NCBI GenBank assembly: GCA_021464525.1
Contig: JADRCO010000004.1
Coordinates: 1-64,000, forward strand
Direction of reading: 5' to 3'
Length of the DNA: 64,000 nt
From: Rhizophagus sp. LPA8_4_AMF
Lineage: Eukaryota > Glomeromycota > Glomeromycetes > Glomerales > Glomeraceae
Below are positions 36,251 to 50,204 of this stretch, piece after piece (within the stretch, counting starts at the first letter, position 1; each line of letters opens with the position of its first letter). The position numbers and the translations under genes were made by a program. A model generated the notes under the pieces. It had not been told where the DNA came from and did no database searches. It worked only from the letters and a program-made list of their open reading frames with translations.

Positions 36251-36784
36251 GTAGTAGGGAATTTAATTGGCCTAAAAATTAGATCGCGGGTTTATATGTA
36301 CTTTTAGTTTGATAATCTGAGATTTTATTGTCGATCAACCACTGAAATTATCGACCATATTTAGATTAGCCGAAATTAAGCACGATTTCATAATTCCGGC
36401 CGGAAACATACAATTTAGGTGTTGAGCTTAATAACTAATTTAAATTTTTAGTTTTATAAAATTGTATATATATATTTCGTTTATAAATAATATTATAATA
36501 GTATGAATTCAATAAATATGAGCACTTGTTAATATGATAGGAAAGGAAAATTAAGAATTTGGTTTATTCGCTTACCTGATTTAGAATTTAACCAATGAAA
36601 TTTTTAACATCATCTAAAAGAATTGGCTAAATCAAATAATTTTTTTATTTGAAAAAAATTTTTTATTGAGCCAATTTTAATTTTTTAAATATACTGTATT
36701 ATAAATATAAGGAATTCAATTTGAACCCATTAATACATGAATAGAATTGTTAAATATTAATTTTATTAAGAATAACTAAAGATT
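36251..36784. other. Intergenic, with a small GC palindrome
   Basis: Spacer between the fossil gene and the ARP2 3' end. It contains a perfect 12-bp palindrome, ttccggccggaa, at 36394-36405, conspicuous in this AT-rich DNA. The remainder is AT-rich and featureless. Confidence 0.5.
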
Positions 36785-38324
36785 TCACGATGAACCATAT
36801 AATTTTTCTAATGATTTAACACCTTCTTCTTCCCATTCCTGTTTTGTAATCCACCATGATTGTTTATCTTTCATAATGTTAGCTAGGACAGCACCTCCAA
36901 GGAAAACCATATGTTTACGCCTGGGTGGATCTTCAATTCGAATTTTTAGTTTCTGATTATTTCGTTAAAAATAATAAATTAATATAACTAAGTATAAATA
37001 AATAAGTATATTGTATACAAATAATCACAATATACACTCACCTTCAATATTGAAGTATCTCCTTTTGCTACTCTTTCCAAATACAATTGTTTAAGTTCTT
37101 TTTCAAGCCGACTTGGTAAACCTGGATACATAGATGAACCTCCAGACAAAACAATATGTCTATATAATTCAGGACGAACATCTATAGCAGCATCTTGAAT
37201 TGATTCAAAAAGCATTTCTGCAACACCTGGTTTTTCTATATCAATCAAATGAGGCTGGAACATACATTCAGGTGCCTCAAATCGTTCGGAACCAACTTTG
37301 ATAACTCGACCGTCAGGTAGTGTGTAATGTTCTACCAGAACTGTAGTTTCATTTGCCAATTTTTGGTCTAAAGGAATATCGTAACTATTTTGACATTCAT
37401 GATTAACCATGAATTTAAATAAAATTGAAACATAATATGGCTTAATATTTTACTCTACCTTACATAACAGAGTTTCTCCTTAATTTGTCTTACAGTTTCG
37501 AAGTCTGCTGTTCTATTGAATGCATATCCTCTTAATAAAAGTAGTTTTATGAGGTAACGCGTTACATCGCGACCAGCAATATCTAATCGACGTGTTTGAT
37601 GTGTCTGGGCGTACCCATCATAAATTGGAACAATGTGTGTCACACCATCACCGGAATCAACTACTACTCCAGTAAGGAGACCTGTTTAATAAATTAAAGA
37701 ATTTCGTTCAAATTTTTAAATTTAAATTTATTAAACAGTCTTATGATAAATAATTTACCTTGAGCATATAAAGTAAGAACAGCTTGAATAGAAACATAAA
37801 CTCCCTGAAAACCATAATCTTCAAACATAATTTGTACCATCTCTCTTCTATTCTTTAATGGATTCATTGGTGGTTCCGTCAACAAAACCTTGCAATCTTT
37901 TGGATCTACTTTTAATTTTTCATTAAAAGTATAATCCCATAAATGTTTCATATCCTCCCATATCTTTATGATCCCATTTTCCATTGGATATGACATTTGT
38001 AAAATTGATCGAAGTTTAGCAGCTTCATCGCCAACCATGATATCTTTTACTTCTACGTTGCCAACTTTTTCTTCTGCACGAAGAATTGGTCTTCCAACAA
38101 CAGAAGGAAATACATGATCAGGGAAATTGGAGCCAGCATACCCAACTTTGACAAACTAATAAAAAAAGACAATTTTTGAGAGGTCCAAAATATTTAAATA
38201 TTCGAAACATTCGCAATAAAATGTTATTTGTCTGTGGGAATGTATTACTTCGTATGGCCATGAAATATAATAGTTGACTCACCCCCGTTCCATTATCGAC
38301 AACTAACGTTTTTGAGGCGTCCAT
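36785..38324 (-). CDS. ARP2: Actin-related protein 2 (Arp2/3 complex)
   Basis: Five coding exons on the minus strand: 38324-38283, 38155-37759, 37681-37459, 37384-37042 and 36952-36785, about 390 residues, the normal ARP2 length. With ARP3 it forms the pseudo-actin dimer that nucleates branched filaments, used in fungal endocytosis and hyphal growth. The actin-fold phosphate loops are clear: [15 protein letters not shown] near the start, [19 protein letters not shown] in the middle and [21 protein letters not shown] late. ARP2-type spellings include [20 protein letters not shown], and the end [22 protein letters not shown] followed by [12 protein letters not shown]. Its start codon lies 128 bases after the TTI1 stop on the same strand. 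Confidence 0.97.
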
Positions 38325-38452
38325 GTTTTTTTTAAATGTAAAAATTTCGGTTCAAATTTTATTATAAATTGTGATACGAGCTCAAGTGATACAAGTGATA
38401 TACGTGCAAAAGCAGGTTTAAATTTTATGCGCATTTTTTACTGCGCCTTGTA

Positions 38453-41400
38453 TTAAAATAAATTTGTATTTAAAATTAATTTAACGTTCTTTACAAATTG
38501 ATTTTTCTCTTTTGAAAATCTACATAAATATTTTGGCCATATAATATCTCTTAATACCACTTCTTCATCCCCAATCTTATTATATGCAATGACACTGTAC
38601 TCTTCAACTAACCCCCTAAGTATCAACCAAGTAGCATCTGCATTTCTTTTAGCTAACTCCTTAAATAATTCAATTGCTGAATTTTGAAGCTCTTCATGAA
38701 CTTCTTCACTCAAAAATTGCCACGTGTTATCCATGATCTGAAATAGGATCTGATTAGACAACACCTCTTCACTAATAACAATTTTCATTGTTTCCAGTAT
38801 TGACTTTTTTAGCTTATGAGATTTGGAATATTTTGTTGTTGCTATCCCTAAATAATCTACGTCTTTCATAGATTGCTGACGCAATAATTGTTGGAATGAC
38901 GGCCATACGTCTTGAACTACTCGACTCGTAAAAAAATCTCCACTTGAAATTGAAATTCCTTGAATTAGTCTTACTGCGCTAAGAACAACATATGATTCTT
39001 GATCCTTTAATCTATTAAGAACTGAAGGCCATATTCTATGTACTAAAGGATAAAGCTCATTTGGGATAGATTTTAATACTGGAAGTGAAATCTTAATAAC
39101 ATCTAATACTAATGAACGTAATTGTGATGATGTTGCTGTAAGGAAATGAAGTAATTTATCAATAATCTTGAGACAAATTAATTGTGATTTTGTTGGATTT
39201 GATTTTTTATCTAAATCCTCTTCATTATTATGAGAAGCGCCAGTTGGGTCATGTTCCCCTTTAATATTATCATCGTGATCTTCCAACTCATTATATTCGG
39301 TTTCTTCCAATTTCTTTTTCGACTCTCGATGTTCCAGAAAATATTGTCCAATTTCCTCAAGTGTTGCATTTGATCTTGATGTCTTAGTTTCACGTTCATT
39401 CTCTGTTTTATACTGACTGATGAACTCTGCGATCTCTTTAGATATCTCAATTTCATTTTCAAGTGGAACTTCTTCCTGTTCTTCTTCCCCTTCTTTCTCA
39501 ACGGATTCGGAAATAGTAATAATTACAGCAAATAATACATTTACTAATTGATTCAACAGATAAGGTTTCATATGATATGAATCTAAGGCATCAAAAATTT
39601 CTTCTATTGAATCATCAATAAATGGCAACACAGGCGGCCCAACCACTTGTATCATAGCAGTAAGAACTTGAGGAGTTTGAGGATTTACGATAACTTGGTT
39701 AAGTTTCTGAGAAACAACGTTAACAAGATAATCAACATTTTCCAATACTAAGGCTTTCTTTGATGAGTATCCACACCATATAGAAACATGAGTCAAAGTG
39801 ATATCAGCTGTTTCATGTATTAACATATTGTTTTCTCCAACTTTTTCTAATATAGGATAGAGAGCATCCATTAGTTCCACTCTAAACTCCATCCCTAAAA
39901 TACGAGATATTGCCGCTATTCCTTCGAGAATGAAACAATTAATTAAAACAATACGATTTTGAGATTCTATACTCACATTAGATGTAGCTAGAATTTTTCT
40001 TTCAACAGATTTGCTTCTATTGCTATCGAATACTGCTTTTGTGGCTGGATCGATATTAATAAGGCCACGTATCACATCGGACTCAATATATTCTCTTAAA
40101 ATTGATCTTGCTATTCTTTTTACATCTTGCAATGCATTTGCTGGTTTCATAACTACTTTTAAATATTCAAAACTTGAGGTTTTCCCTATATCAATTCCAG
40201 CTGCTCCAAGCAAGATTTCCTTAATAACAAATACACACTGAGCATAAAATCTTTTAGACTCTTGATCTCTAAAATAAGCAAGAAAATGATCGATTAAAAA
40301 TGATAAGTTACTAAAATATCCAAACAGCCGAAGAACTAGTGATAAACATGTTCTGACACGTTGCTCTCGAATATGTTTATATTGTGGTTGAGAAAAAGAT
40401 GGAACAATACATTTAGAATCAAAATCGGAAGAAATAGTATGTTCATCTTCAATTGAATCATATTGCCCAATAGTTAATCGATTTTCCACAACTTGAACAT
40501 CACTAGTATCAAACTCTAACGCACTGAGCAACCCATCTGATACTCTTTGTAATGAAATATTCAAAACCGTCTGCATATCTGATCCCAAAAGAGAAGTAAA
40601 ACCTGCTATTAATGATAATGCATTAAATTTTGCGCTCTCGTCCAATCCAACTAAATATCTTGGCAATGATGTAAGCCAAGTATCGAAATTTTCTTTTAGG
40701 ATTGGTGTAAAATTTTTAAATTGAGAGTGCGAACGTAACATGTTCAAATCTTGTCGACATGGAATCGATACTTGTTCATAATCATCATTCAAATAAAATA
40801 CAAGGGTTTCGATTAATATAGGAACACAATTATCTAAACATTTTGCACTACAAGAAAGAAGCTTATAAGAAAATTTCACAAACGCTAATCTAAGCTGCCA
40901 TGCGGGATGATTACGTATTGTGAAAATTTGACTAATTAATATTTTAATTTGCAATTTGCTCGCTTTATGCCATGATTTTGTTCTTTCAACACAAATTGAT
41001 GCGAGTATTGACTGTTGCTGAGATGATTGAGTCGATGTTACATTAGAAATTAAATTATGTGAACTTGTTTGATCAGTACCGGGGATTAAATTTTTTAGAT
41101 CACTCAGCGAATCTATTTTAGTCAACAAACTCTCATTTACTTTATCTTCATCCTTCATGACACTAGCTATGACTTCAGATAAAGTTTCAATAATTTTTGT
41201 TAATAACATATGATTCTCTTTCTGATCTCGAATCAAAGTTTTACTTAATGTGCTAACCATTCCAGGCAAGAAAGCTGCAATAATTCCTGAATCTTCTATA
41301 TTATCGACTAAGGATTGCAACGTCTCAAGAGAAGTTAGCCTTAATTGTAACAATTTTTCATTGGAAATAATTTCTAACAGGACATAAACACATCGAGCAA

Positions 41401-42060
41401 GAAGTGCTCTGAGTTTTATATCCATTAATTCTTGCAAAATTAACTCACGACGGATCTCTATTTGGAAATGATCCCTTTCGTCTACGTCTCCAGGTAATTC
41501 AGTGTGTCTAGGTAGTAACGCCAATATACATTTAACCCCCGCAAATTTTGTTTCTTCAGATAAAGTAAATGGCTGTTTATCCACTTTCGAATCAATAGAT
41601 GGTGATCTACCAATTATACTAACAAACAAAATTAGGAGCTGTTTGAATTGGTCGGGAACCATATATTTTTGCCAACTCGCAGTTAGCAAGAAATGAATAC
41701 AATTAAGAAAACCTTCGACAAATCTATCACTTTGTTGTAGAACTGGGTTATTATATAACTGAAGTAAAGGAATGTATACATATTTGATCAAATTGTAGTC
41801 AAATACCCTGGATGAATTGGGAATCGAATGAAGAGTATTAAGCAAATTGTTGATAGTATGAATAATGTCATGAGTTTTTGAAGCTGATACCGATCCGGTT
41901 TGGATAAGGGATACACATAAAGGTTTTAACTAACATTTCCCATAAATGTTAAAAGAAATTTCTTTTTTCAGCAAATAGAATTACGTTTCTTGATATAAGT
42001 TGAAGAAACTCCAACCTGAAGGAATACCGCCTGACGTTGTGTATCAAGATTATTGTCCAT
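38453..42060 (-). CDS. TTI1: TTI1, TTT-complex HEAT-repeat protein
   Basis: Two coding exons on the minus strand, 42060-42016 and 41929-38453, about 1173 residues. TTI1 with TEL2 and TTI2 forms the co-chaperone that, with Hsp90, matures PI3K-related kinases (TOR, ATM, ATR). The protein is an all-helical HEAT solenoid. The best family match is C-terminal: LYPLVHRIWPSVLNRLKDQE, then VLSAVRLIQGISISSGDFFTSRVVQDVWPSFQQLL, parallel to the human TTI1 C-terminal repeats. An acidic, low-complexity insertion (about 820-920, Glu/Lys-rich) splits the solenoid. The short first exon supplies MDNNLDTQRQAVFLQ and joins in frame to LKPLCVSLIQTG, a plausible first HEAT helix. It is the largest nearly uninterrupted frame in the window, unlike the intron-dense neighbours. 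Confidence 0.87.
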
Positions 42061-42636
42061 TCTTTCGAAGTTCCAATTTGGACTTTTAACAGATTGGATT
42101 GTTAATGTATCCGATTTCTAATCATCGAACCCGCCGATCATGACCAATAAAAGTCAACCGTGACGTTTTTTTATTACACAAAATGCACTTCTCTATGTTT
42201 GAATATAGATTTTAGATATTACAACATTTCAAAAATTGTATCATACTAGAGTTAATTTTCCATCCATACAAGGTGGATATACATATATATTGAGACTTAT
42301 ATTTTGAGTAACAAAGCAGAACTTGATTTTTTATCATTTTATACAGCTAACAAAGCATAATGTCAAACAAATTATATTCAGTTTTATTAAAAAAAATACA
42401 TAAAGATTTAAATAGTGAAAGATAATCCAATACCCCATAAATTATTATCTTGGTTACAAGTTTAGCCATTAAAATACAAGAATAAATACATTTAAATAAG
42501 ACATGAATATCAAAAGTAATAAATAGCGTAAAAAGAAATTTTAAGTAATTGTTTTCTTTGAATAAATATCTCAATTCTCAGAATTATGAAATATGTAAAC
42601 AATTTAATAATTAGCTACAATAATTGCTTTGTCTTA
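42061..42636. other. Spacer between SET and TTI1
   Basis: Holds the TTI1 promoter (right to left) and the SET 3' UTR. AT-rich; the phrase agtcaaccgtgacgttttt near 42153-42170 contains a tgacgt CRE-like hexamer about 105 bases upstream of the TTI1 ATG. Nothing else is recognised. Confidence 0.45.
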
Positions 42637-43964
42637 TTAATTATGCTTTGCACGCTTATTAGGCACTTCCAACTCTTCTATAATTGAAAATAAAAAAACA
42701 ATAATGTAATAAATGTGATAAATATTATAAATAAATAAAATGAGGGTTAAATATTTCCAAACCTTCTTCCGACCCTTCTTCATCAAAATCTTGATTGACA
42801 CCTTCTTCTTCGTCTTCATCATAATCTTCTGACTCTGTCACATAAATCCTATGTTTAAAGTGACAGGAAATCAATCTAAGGTATCAATAAGATAACTAGA
42901 AATAGAAATTTCATATTTACATCCAGGCTTTAGGATAAATATCATCTCTAAAATATATTCCCAATTCCCAAGAACTTTCGTCAGTGTTTTCTTCAGAAAA
43001 CCATTTAATAAAACTTTGGTCGTCCTCTTCTTCATCAACCTTACGCTTTTTTGTATAATCCTTTATTGCAAGAAAAAAGTTAAATTTTGGTAAAAATGCG
43101 TTTAAAAAGAACTTTTAACTTAACGTACTCTGCCCTCAAACCAGTCAATTGGCGTGCTTTTTATCTTACGTTGCCCATCAGCGTCGACAATAAATTCCTA
43201 GTTAAAGAAATAACAAATCAATACGTAGATAATAACATAATAATATCAGCCTAATCTGAAGCGACCGAAATGCATTTACCTTTACAAGTTCTTTATTTTT
43301 GAAATATTTATTCTCGGAAAAACTCAAGATAATTTTGAAACTTTCTAATGAATTTTCATCCTTTTCAACAGTTATGTCGTCAATATATTGAACAACCTGA
43401 AACAAATTATCAGTTATAGAATTGAACTCTGTAACATATCAAACATTCAAATTGGCCATATAAAAATACCGAATCATCATCATTGTCGTTAGCCAAATAT
43501 TGCGCTGAAATAAATATAAAAATTATTGTTCGAATTTAACGAAAAAAGACTTGATCAAAAAGATAATTATGACTTACAAACATAAATATGCTTCGTAAGC
43601 TATCATCAAGATAAATAAAGATAGCAAGAATTAATTTATTTAAATATTTCAAATTAAATAAATATGTGATGACACTTACTACTTGTGACCAAAACTTCGG
43701 GATTTTCTTGAAAACTTTTTTTCTTTTTTCGTAAATAGGTTTAAATACTTTAATTTGTTGTTTCGCTTCATAAAAAATCAAGATGATTAATTTATAGAAA
43801 ACATTCATAATTCTCAATTTTTAATTCAAAAAATAAATAGAAATACCAATTTCGAATTCAGCCGCTTCGATTTCTTGGTTTATTGCTTTCATTTCTTCGT
43901 TAATTGCTTCATCAATTGTTCCAATACCACCATTTTCTATTTCAGAATGTAAACTTGCCGCCAT
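42637..43964 (-). CDS. SET/TAF-I-type NAP-family histone chaperone
   Basis: Nine coding exons on the minus strand: 43964-43847, 43765-43680, 43599-43578, 43504-43470, 43396-43280, 43197-43129, 43060-42921, 42848-42763 and 42677-42637, about 237 residues. The NAP fold is visible: an N-terminal dimerisation helix (INEEMKAINQEIEAAEFEIAKQQIKVFKPIYEKRKKVFKKIPKFW, given in pieces by exons 1-2), then VVQYIDDITVEKDE, FKIILSFSENKYFKNKELVKEF, the basic loop DYTKKRKVDEEEDDQSFIKWF, RDDIYPKAW, and a short acidic tail. Order and spacing follow animal SET/I2PP2A and yeast Vps75. Such proteins bind H3-H4, move histones and, in animals, inhibit PP2A. The acidic tail (about 20 residues) is shorter than in animal SET and is followed by a basic PNKRAKHN end. 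Exon 3 is only 22 nt. Confidence 0.9.
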
Positions 43965-44221
43965 CTTTTTTCAAAATATAGAATTTAAAATTAAACAATG
44001 AATCAATATTTTCGGAAATGAAATGAATGATTTACAAGATTTGAAGTTCCGTAAATTCCGTTTACCTTTAATTGGCAGTGATATGATACACAGCAGAAGA
44101 GTCTTAAACAATTACTCGGTAACCTTTTAGTAGTGAATTTATAATGAATTTATAAGGGTTAAACCATTATTTTTGGAGACACTATTATTTAATTTTTTAA
44201 TTTTAAATCTTTTCGTTAATA
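43965..44221. promoter_or_regulatory. Compact bidirectional promoter, SET / SNARE
   Basis: The SET and SNARE start codons face apart across only 257 bases, so both promoters and 5' UTRs must lie here. The centre contains ttaccgagtaattgtttaag-like sequence without a clear TATA box. Shared regulation is inference from spacing. Confidence 0.55.
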
Positions 44222-45215
44222 ATGGAGAAAAGCTCAAAACTCAGTATTTTGGCAGACAACACTTTTGCTAGCATTTGCGAGAGAAATAGATGTAGAGCTG
44301 AAGATATAGAGTACCCACATGAAGAGACACTTAATAAAAATATGGAGAAGTTACGGGTTGGTATTAAAGAATTGGAAGAGGAATTATCAGCTGCCGAGGA
44401 GTCAGGGACTCTGTATGTGCAATGTAATTTCATTTATACTCTAATATACCTATTTTAATCAAAATAGCCTGTTCGCATTTACGTTAATAAAATTATTTTG
44501 AAAATTATTTTAGGAATTCCAAGGAACTTAAGGAAAAAGAAGATACTCTTATCAAATTAACCAAACAAATTGATAAACTTGAAGCTTTATTGCAAGATAA
44601 ACCCTCTGCCAGGTGGATATAATGTATACAGATGTATTACATATTTGATTTAAATCTAATCATTTTAACAAATAATTAGGGAACTACTACTTGGACTTAA
44701 TAACATGGATGAACCTTCTTCCAAGAAATCAAAAAAAACTGTACGATTTTCTGACCAATCGGATGATTATGATAATGGTGTAGTTATTCAGTTGCAACAA
44801 CGAATGATACAAAGTAAGTTAATTGCGATTTTATTTCTTTTCAGTTTTAAGCCTAATTATCTATTAAAAATATAGATCAAGATGAGGATTTAGATAGATT
44901 GAGCGCTGCAATAGGTCGTCAGCAACAACTAGGATTAATGATCGGTGAAGAATTGAATTATCAGGTAGAGCTATTAGCGGAAACGGAAGATATAGTTGAT
45001 AGAACTGAAGGAAGATTAAATAAAGCAAAAAGAAATCTTACCAAAGTATCAAAAAAAGCAAAGGAAAAGGGTAAATTTAATTATTTTATATATACAAACC
45101 TATATTTCTTTTTAATGAATTTTAATTTAATTTATTAAATAAATTTTTAGGATCTATTTGGATAATTGCTTTATTGATTTCAATATTAGTTTTATTAATC
45201 ATAATTTTATCGTAA
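44222..45215 (+). CDS. Qc-type SNARE (syntaxin-8-like)
   Basis: Five coding exons: 44222-44412, 44514-44612, 44680-44813, 44876-45070 and 45151-45215, about 227 residues. A long helical N-terminal part (coiled segments at about 35-100) leads to a basic linker (SKKSKKTVRFSDQ) and a SNARE helix at about 145-200: QDEDLDRLSAAIGRQQQLGLM, then GEELNYQVELLAETEDIVD. The glutamine of LNYQVELL occupies the central zero-layer position, making it a Q-SNARE. The C terminus is a single membrane anchor, SIWIIALLISILVLLIIILS. Size and layout fit Qc SNAREs of the syntaxin 8/Syn8 group acting in endosome-vacuole fusion; the exact orthologue is uncertain. Confidence 0.83.
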
Positions 45216-45460
45216 TTTTTGTATTTATATTATTATTGAGTGTAAGCTTTACTCTTATATTAACTATTTTGGCTATTAGATTATTATTGTTATTGTTATT
45301 ATATATTAGAATTATATTTAGTCTGCTTATTTTTTAATCGAATATATCTTTCGGTCAGCAGGCGTTGAAATCACATTTTAATATTGATTGTAATTTTACG
45401 AAAGTATAATTTTAACTTTATCTCATATTATAATATGATAGGAAATTAATTATTATCTTT

Positions 45461-47451
<1,991 letters not shown>

Positions 47452-47877
47452 TATTGAAAATTCGAAAAAAAATTTTGTATGTAAATTTTAAAATTTATCA
47501 GCGATTTGATTGATTTGATTGGCATATAGAATTTGATTGGCTATAAATTATCATTTTATAATTAGCATTTGCGACTTTAATTGTAACTCTGGTTCAGGTA
47601 ATTTCTGCAAAACTAAAATTATATAGCAGTATCATTTGATAATGTCAATATCGTTTGTAAGAGTGAACAAATGTAACTGGATGGTGGGTAGGTATCCATC
47701 CAATAAAAGGTTTTAAAAGTATAATTATTACTTAAAATTTCAGATTCATATTATAAACTCACTTTAAAAAACTTACACTTGACGCAATCATCATTTGAGA
47801 CTCTGAGGCACAATATCTGATATATTTACATGAGATATTTAATAAATTATATTTTAATAAAATAAATATAAATCACA
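47452..47877. other. Spacer between F-box gene and DBP8
   Basis: Contains the DBP8 promoter (read leftward from 47451) and the F-box gene 3' UTR. Nothing recognised. Confidence 0.45.
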
Positions 47878-49461
47878 TTATTTATGTAAACAATTAATAA
47901 TTCCGCGCCTACTGATAACATCATAGTGTCTATCAGTCATACACGAACAAGAAGTTAAGTCCATAATTTGTAATTTAGCCTGACAACTAGAAAGAAAAGA
48001 ATATAGCGATTTTTCAGTAAAGTTCCAACCACCACTATGACCATCTTTAATGGTTAAAGAGCGTAAAGTAGTAGGTATAAATGCACCCAACTGTGATAAA
48101 AATTCATTTGCATCCAAGTCATCACCACTGAAAGAAAATTCTTTAAGTTGTCTACAATGATCAAATAACGTTAATATTTCATGTGTCCATAATATAGGCA
48201 AGTGAAGAATTGAAATGTTCTTCGAACATCGTTTTGTAATTGATTCAATAATTTTCGCACCATCCTTTGAGTCAGATCTAACCCACCACAATGACAATTT
48301 TCTCAAGGTATTCGCATTATTTAGAAATAATTCGTCCCAAAATTTTTGTTGTATTAACGGATATAATGGATTCCATTCATTACAAAAATCGAATTCTTCT
48401 AATTGTTGTAAAGAAGTTAATGGCATTATTCTTTCATCAGGAGGAATAAAACAATTGTGAATTTTTAGAGATTTTAAGTTTTTACAAGAAGGCAATAATG
48501 CTAGGCTTTGGTAATCTTGTGCTTCTCTAAAATCTGTATACATTAATTCCAAAATATTTAAAGACTTTGACTGAGACAAAAGAGACTCTATTAAGTAAGA
48601 GATTAAACGTTTGTATCCGTACAAACACACACTTTCTAAACGCGTTTGTTTTTCAATAAGGGTACCCAAGCTCATTGCATCAGATTCATAATGAGATTTC
48701 CATTGAAGCGCTAACGGAAATCCTATGGAAACTTTACGCAAATTTTTACAGACTTCTGATATGGCAAGTAAAAGTTCAGATTTATTGTCACCTAAACAGA
48801 CAAGCTGCCGTAGGTTTGTCAAATAATTACAGTGATCTGTGGATGATGGCAAGAATAAAAATTCATTACTTTGAATGGCCTTATTCTCTAGATGAAGATC
48901 ATGAAAAGTTCTACATCGATTCTTAAAGAGATTACATAATTCCCTCACTACAAGAATAGTTTTTCTTTCATTCTCTTCTTCAATTTCATTGTATTCGTCA
49001 TTATTGAACCTTTCATCCGGTGCGAATCTTATAATACATTCTTCAATACGATCTGTTTGGCACTCATTGACTTCTTCCTCATAATTTAAGACACGATAAA
49101 GCCAACAAGATACAAGCCATTGTGAGATTGTCCAATACATATAATCATAATCAAGAGAGCGTAAAAATGAAGGATAATCAAAAATAGGAGGAGCTGATTT
49201 AAGATGATTTCTACATATAATTCCATTACTATACAAATTAATCTTTGCTGCTTCTGACAAACAATCTACATAAGTTTGAATTAGACTTGTTGCTGAGGTT
49301 TGTGTAATTTCATAAAAACACCAAGGACGGCTCCATAAAGTGCTGACCGTATTATAACACCAAAACCGATTTACCAATAGGCATGAATGTAAAGACTTAT
49401 TATCGCCTTCGAGATATGATATAATTTGTTGCAAGCATTCCGCTGAAAGACATTGTGCCAT
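47878..49461 (-). CDS. F-box / leucine-rich-repeat protein
   Basis: A single uninterrupted exon of 527 residues. The N terminus, SAECLQQIISYLEGDNKSLHSCLLVNRFWCYNTVSTLWSRPW (residues 5-47), is an F-box of the spelling typical for the hundreds of F-box genes in Rhizophagus-type genomes. After a variable region come irregular leucine-rich repeats (about 190-520): NLRQLVCLG, LRKVSIGFP, LESVCLYG, LNILELMYTD, LKSLKIHNC, LRKLSLWW and LRSLTIKDG, then LQIMDLTSCSCMTDRHYDVISRRG, an AMN1-like end. F-box proteins link substrates to SCF ubiquitin ligases through Skp1; the substrate here is unknown. The lack of introns contrasts with nearly all neighbours and fits a family that spreads by duplication. Confidence 0.9.
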   Translation of the reverse strand: MAQCLSAECLQQIISYLEGDNKSLHSCLLVNRFWCYNTVSTLWSRPWCFYEITQTSATSLIQTYVDCLSEAAKINLYSNGIICRNHLKSAPPIFDYPSFLRSLDYDYMYWTISQWLVSCWLYRVLNYEEEVNECQTDRIEECIIRFAPDERFNNDEYNEIEEENERKTILVVRELCNLFKNRCRTFHDLHLENKAIQSNEFLFLPSSTDHCNYLTNLRQLVCLGDNKSELLLAISEVCKNLRKVSIGFPLALQWKSHYESDAMSLGTLIEKQTRLESVCLYGYKRLISYLIESLLSQSKSLNILELMYTDFREAQDYQSLALLPSCKNLKSLKIHNCFIPPDERIMPLTSLQQLEEFDFCNEWNPLYPLIQQKFWDELFLNNANTLRKLSLWWVRSDSKDGAKIIESITKRCSKNISILHLPILWTHEILTLFDHCRQLKEFSFSGDDLDANEFLSQLGAFIPTTLRSLTIKDGHSGGWNFTEKSLYSFLSSCQAKLQIMDLTSCSCMTDRHYDVISRRGIINCLHK

Positions 49462-50204
49462 GTTCCAAAGACTGAATTATAGTCTAATTCAATAACAATT
49501 TAATTTAGTAATATAAATAATTCAAACTGATGTAAAAAAATTATTGGCCTAAAATTAACCCTTTTTCCCGGTGAAAGTTTTCCGAGTAATGATCGACATG
49601 ATCGAAAATTTTTCTAGTTTTAGCTAGTATGGGCTATATTTATTTTGCCAAGCCTTCGAAATAAAAACGCGCGAAAATAATTTCTTTTTTTGATAATAAT
49701 CCGAAAAAGTTTATGCCGGCATTATTGGGAGCCGAAAGATTATCATAGTTTAAATTGTTTATACATCCTATGTGGTAAATAAGTATGGTCAAAGAGCCCA
49801 TGTGCAGTTACTATGGCCTTAACTACACAATTTATGTCACGCCCATGTTGCAAAGAATTTAGTTACTGCGGTAGTTTTCAAACTTCGCAAATTCTAAATA
49901 TCCGATAATTATAAAAATAAGAAATATTTATTTGTTGACATCTTTATTGAACTATAACTGGCCGCTTCTTTTTATTCTTTTTTTGTAAAAGGTAATAGTA
50001 ACTATATAATTTATTTATTTTTATTTTATTTTTTTTGTTTAGCATATAATGACTTTGCAGTGATAAAACTTTTTTTAGCGCGACTTCTCGTATTTTGACT
50101 TCAGTGTAAGTAAAAAAAATTTTTGTAAATATATTCCATGATTTGTCCGTAGATTTTAATTATATTGACTGATAATACATTAATTCCACTTGAAGACTTG
50201 AGCA
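49462..50204. other. Divergent promoter region
   Basis: About 740 bases between the F-box gene and the HTH/HMG-like gene, which point apart. It contains T-rich tracts near 49970-50060 on the side of the HTH/HMG gene. No further element is recognised. Confidence 0.45.

Noticed and set aside
38118-38324. 68-codon reading of ARP2 exon 1 into its intron
   Set aside because: The splice at 38283 restores the exact actin sequence [13 protein letters not shown], so the extension is intron.
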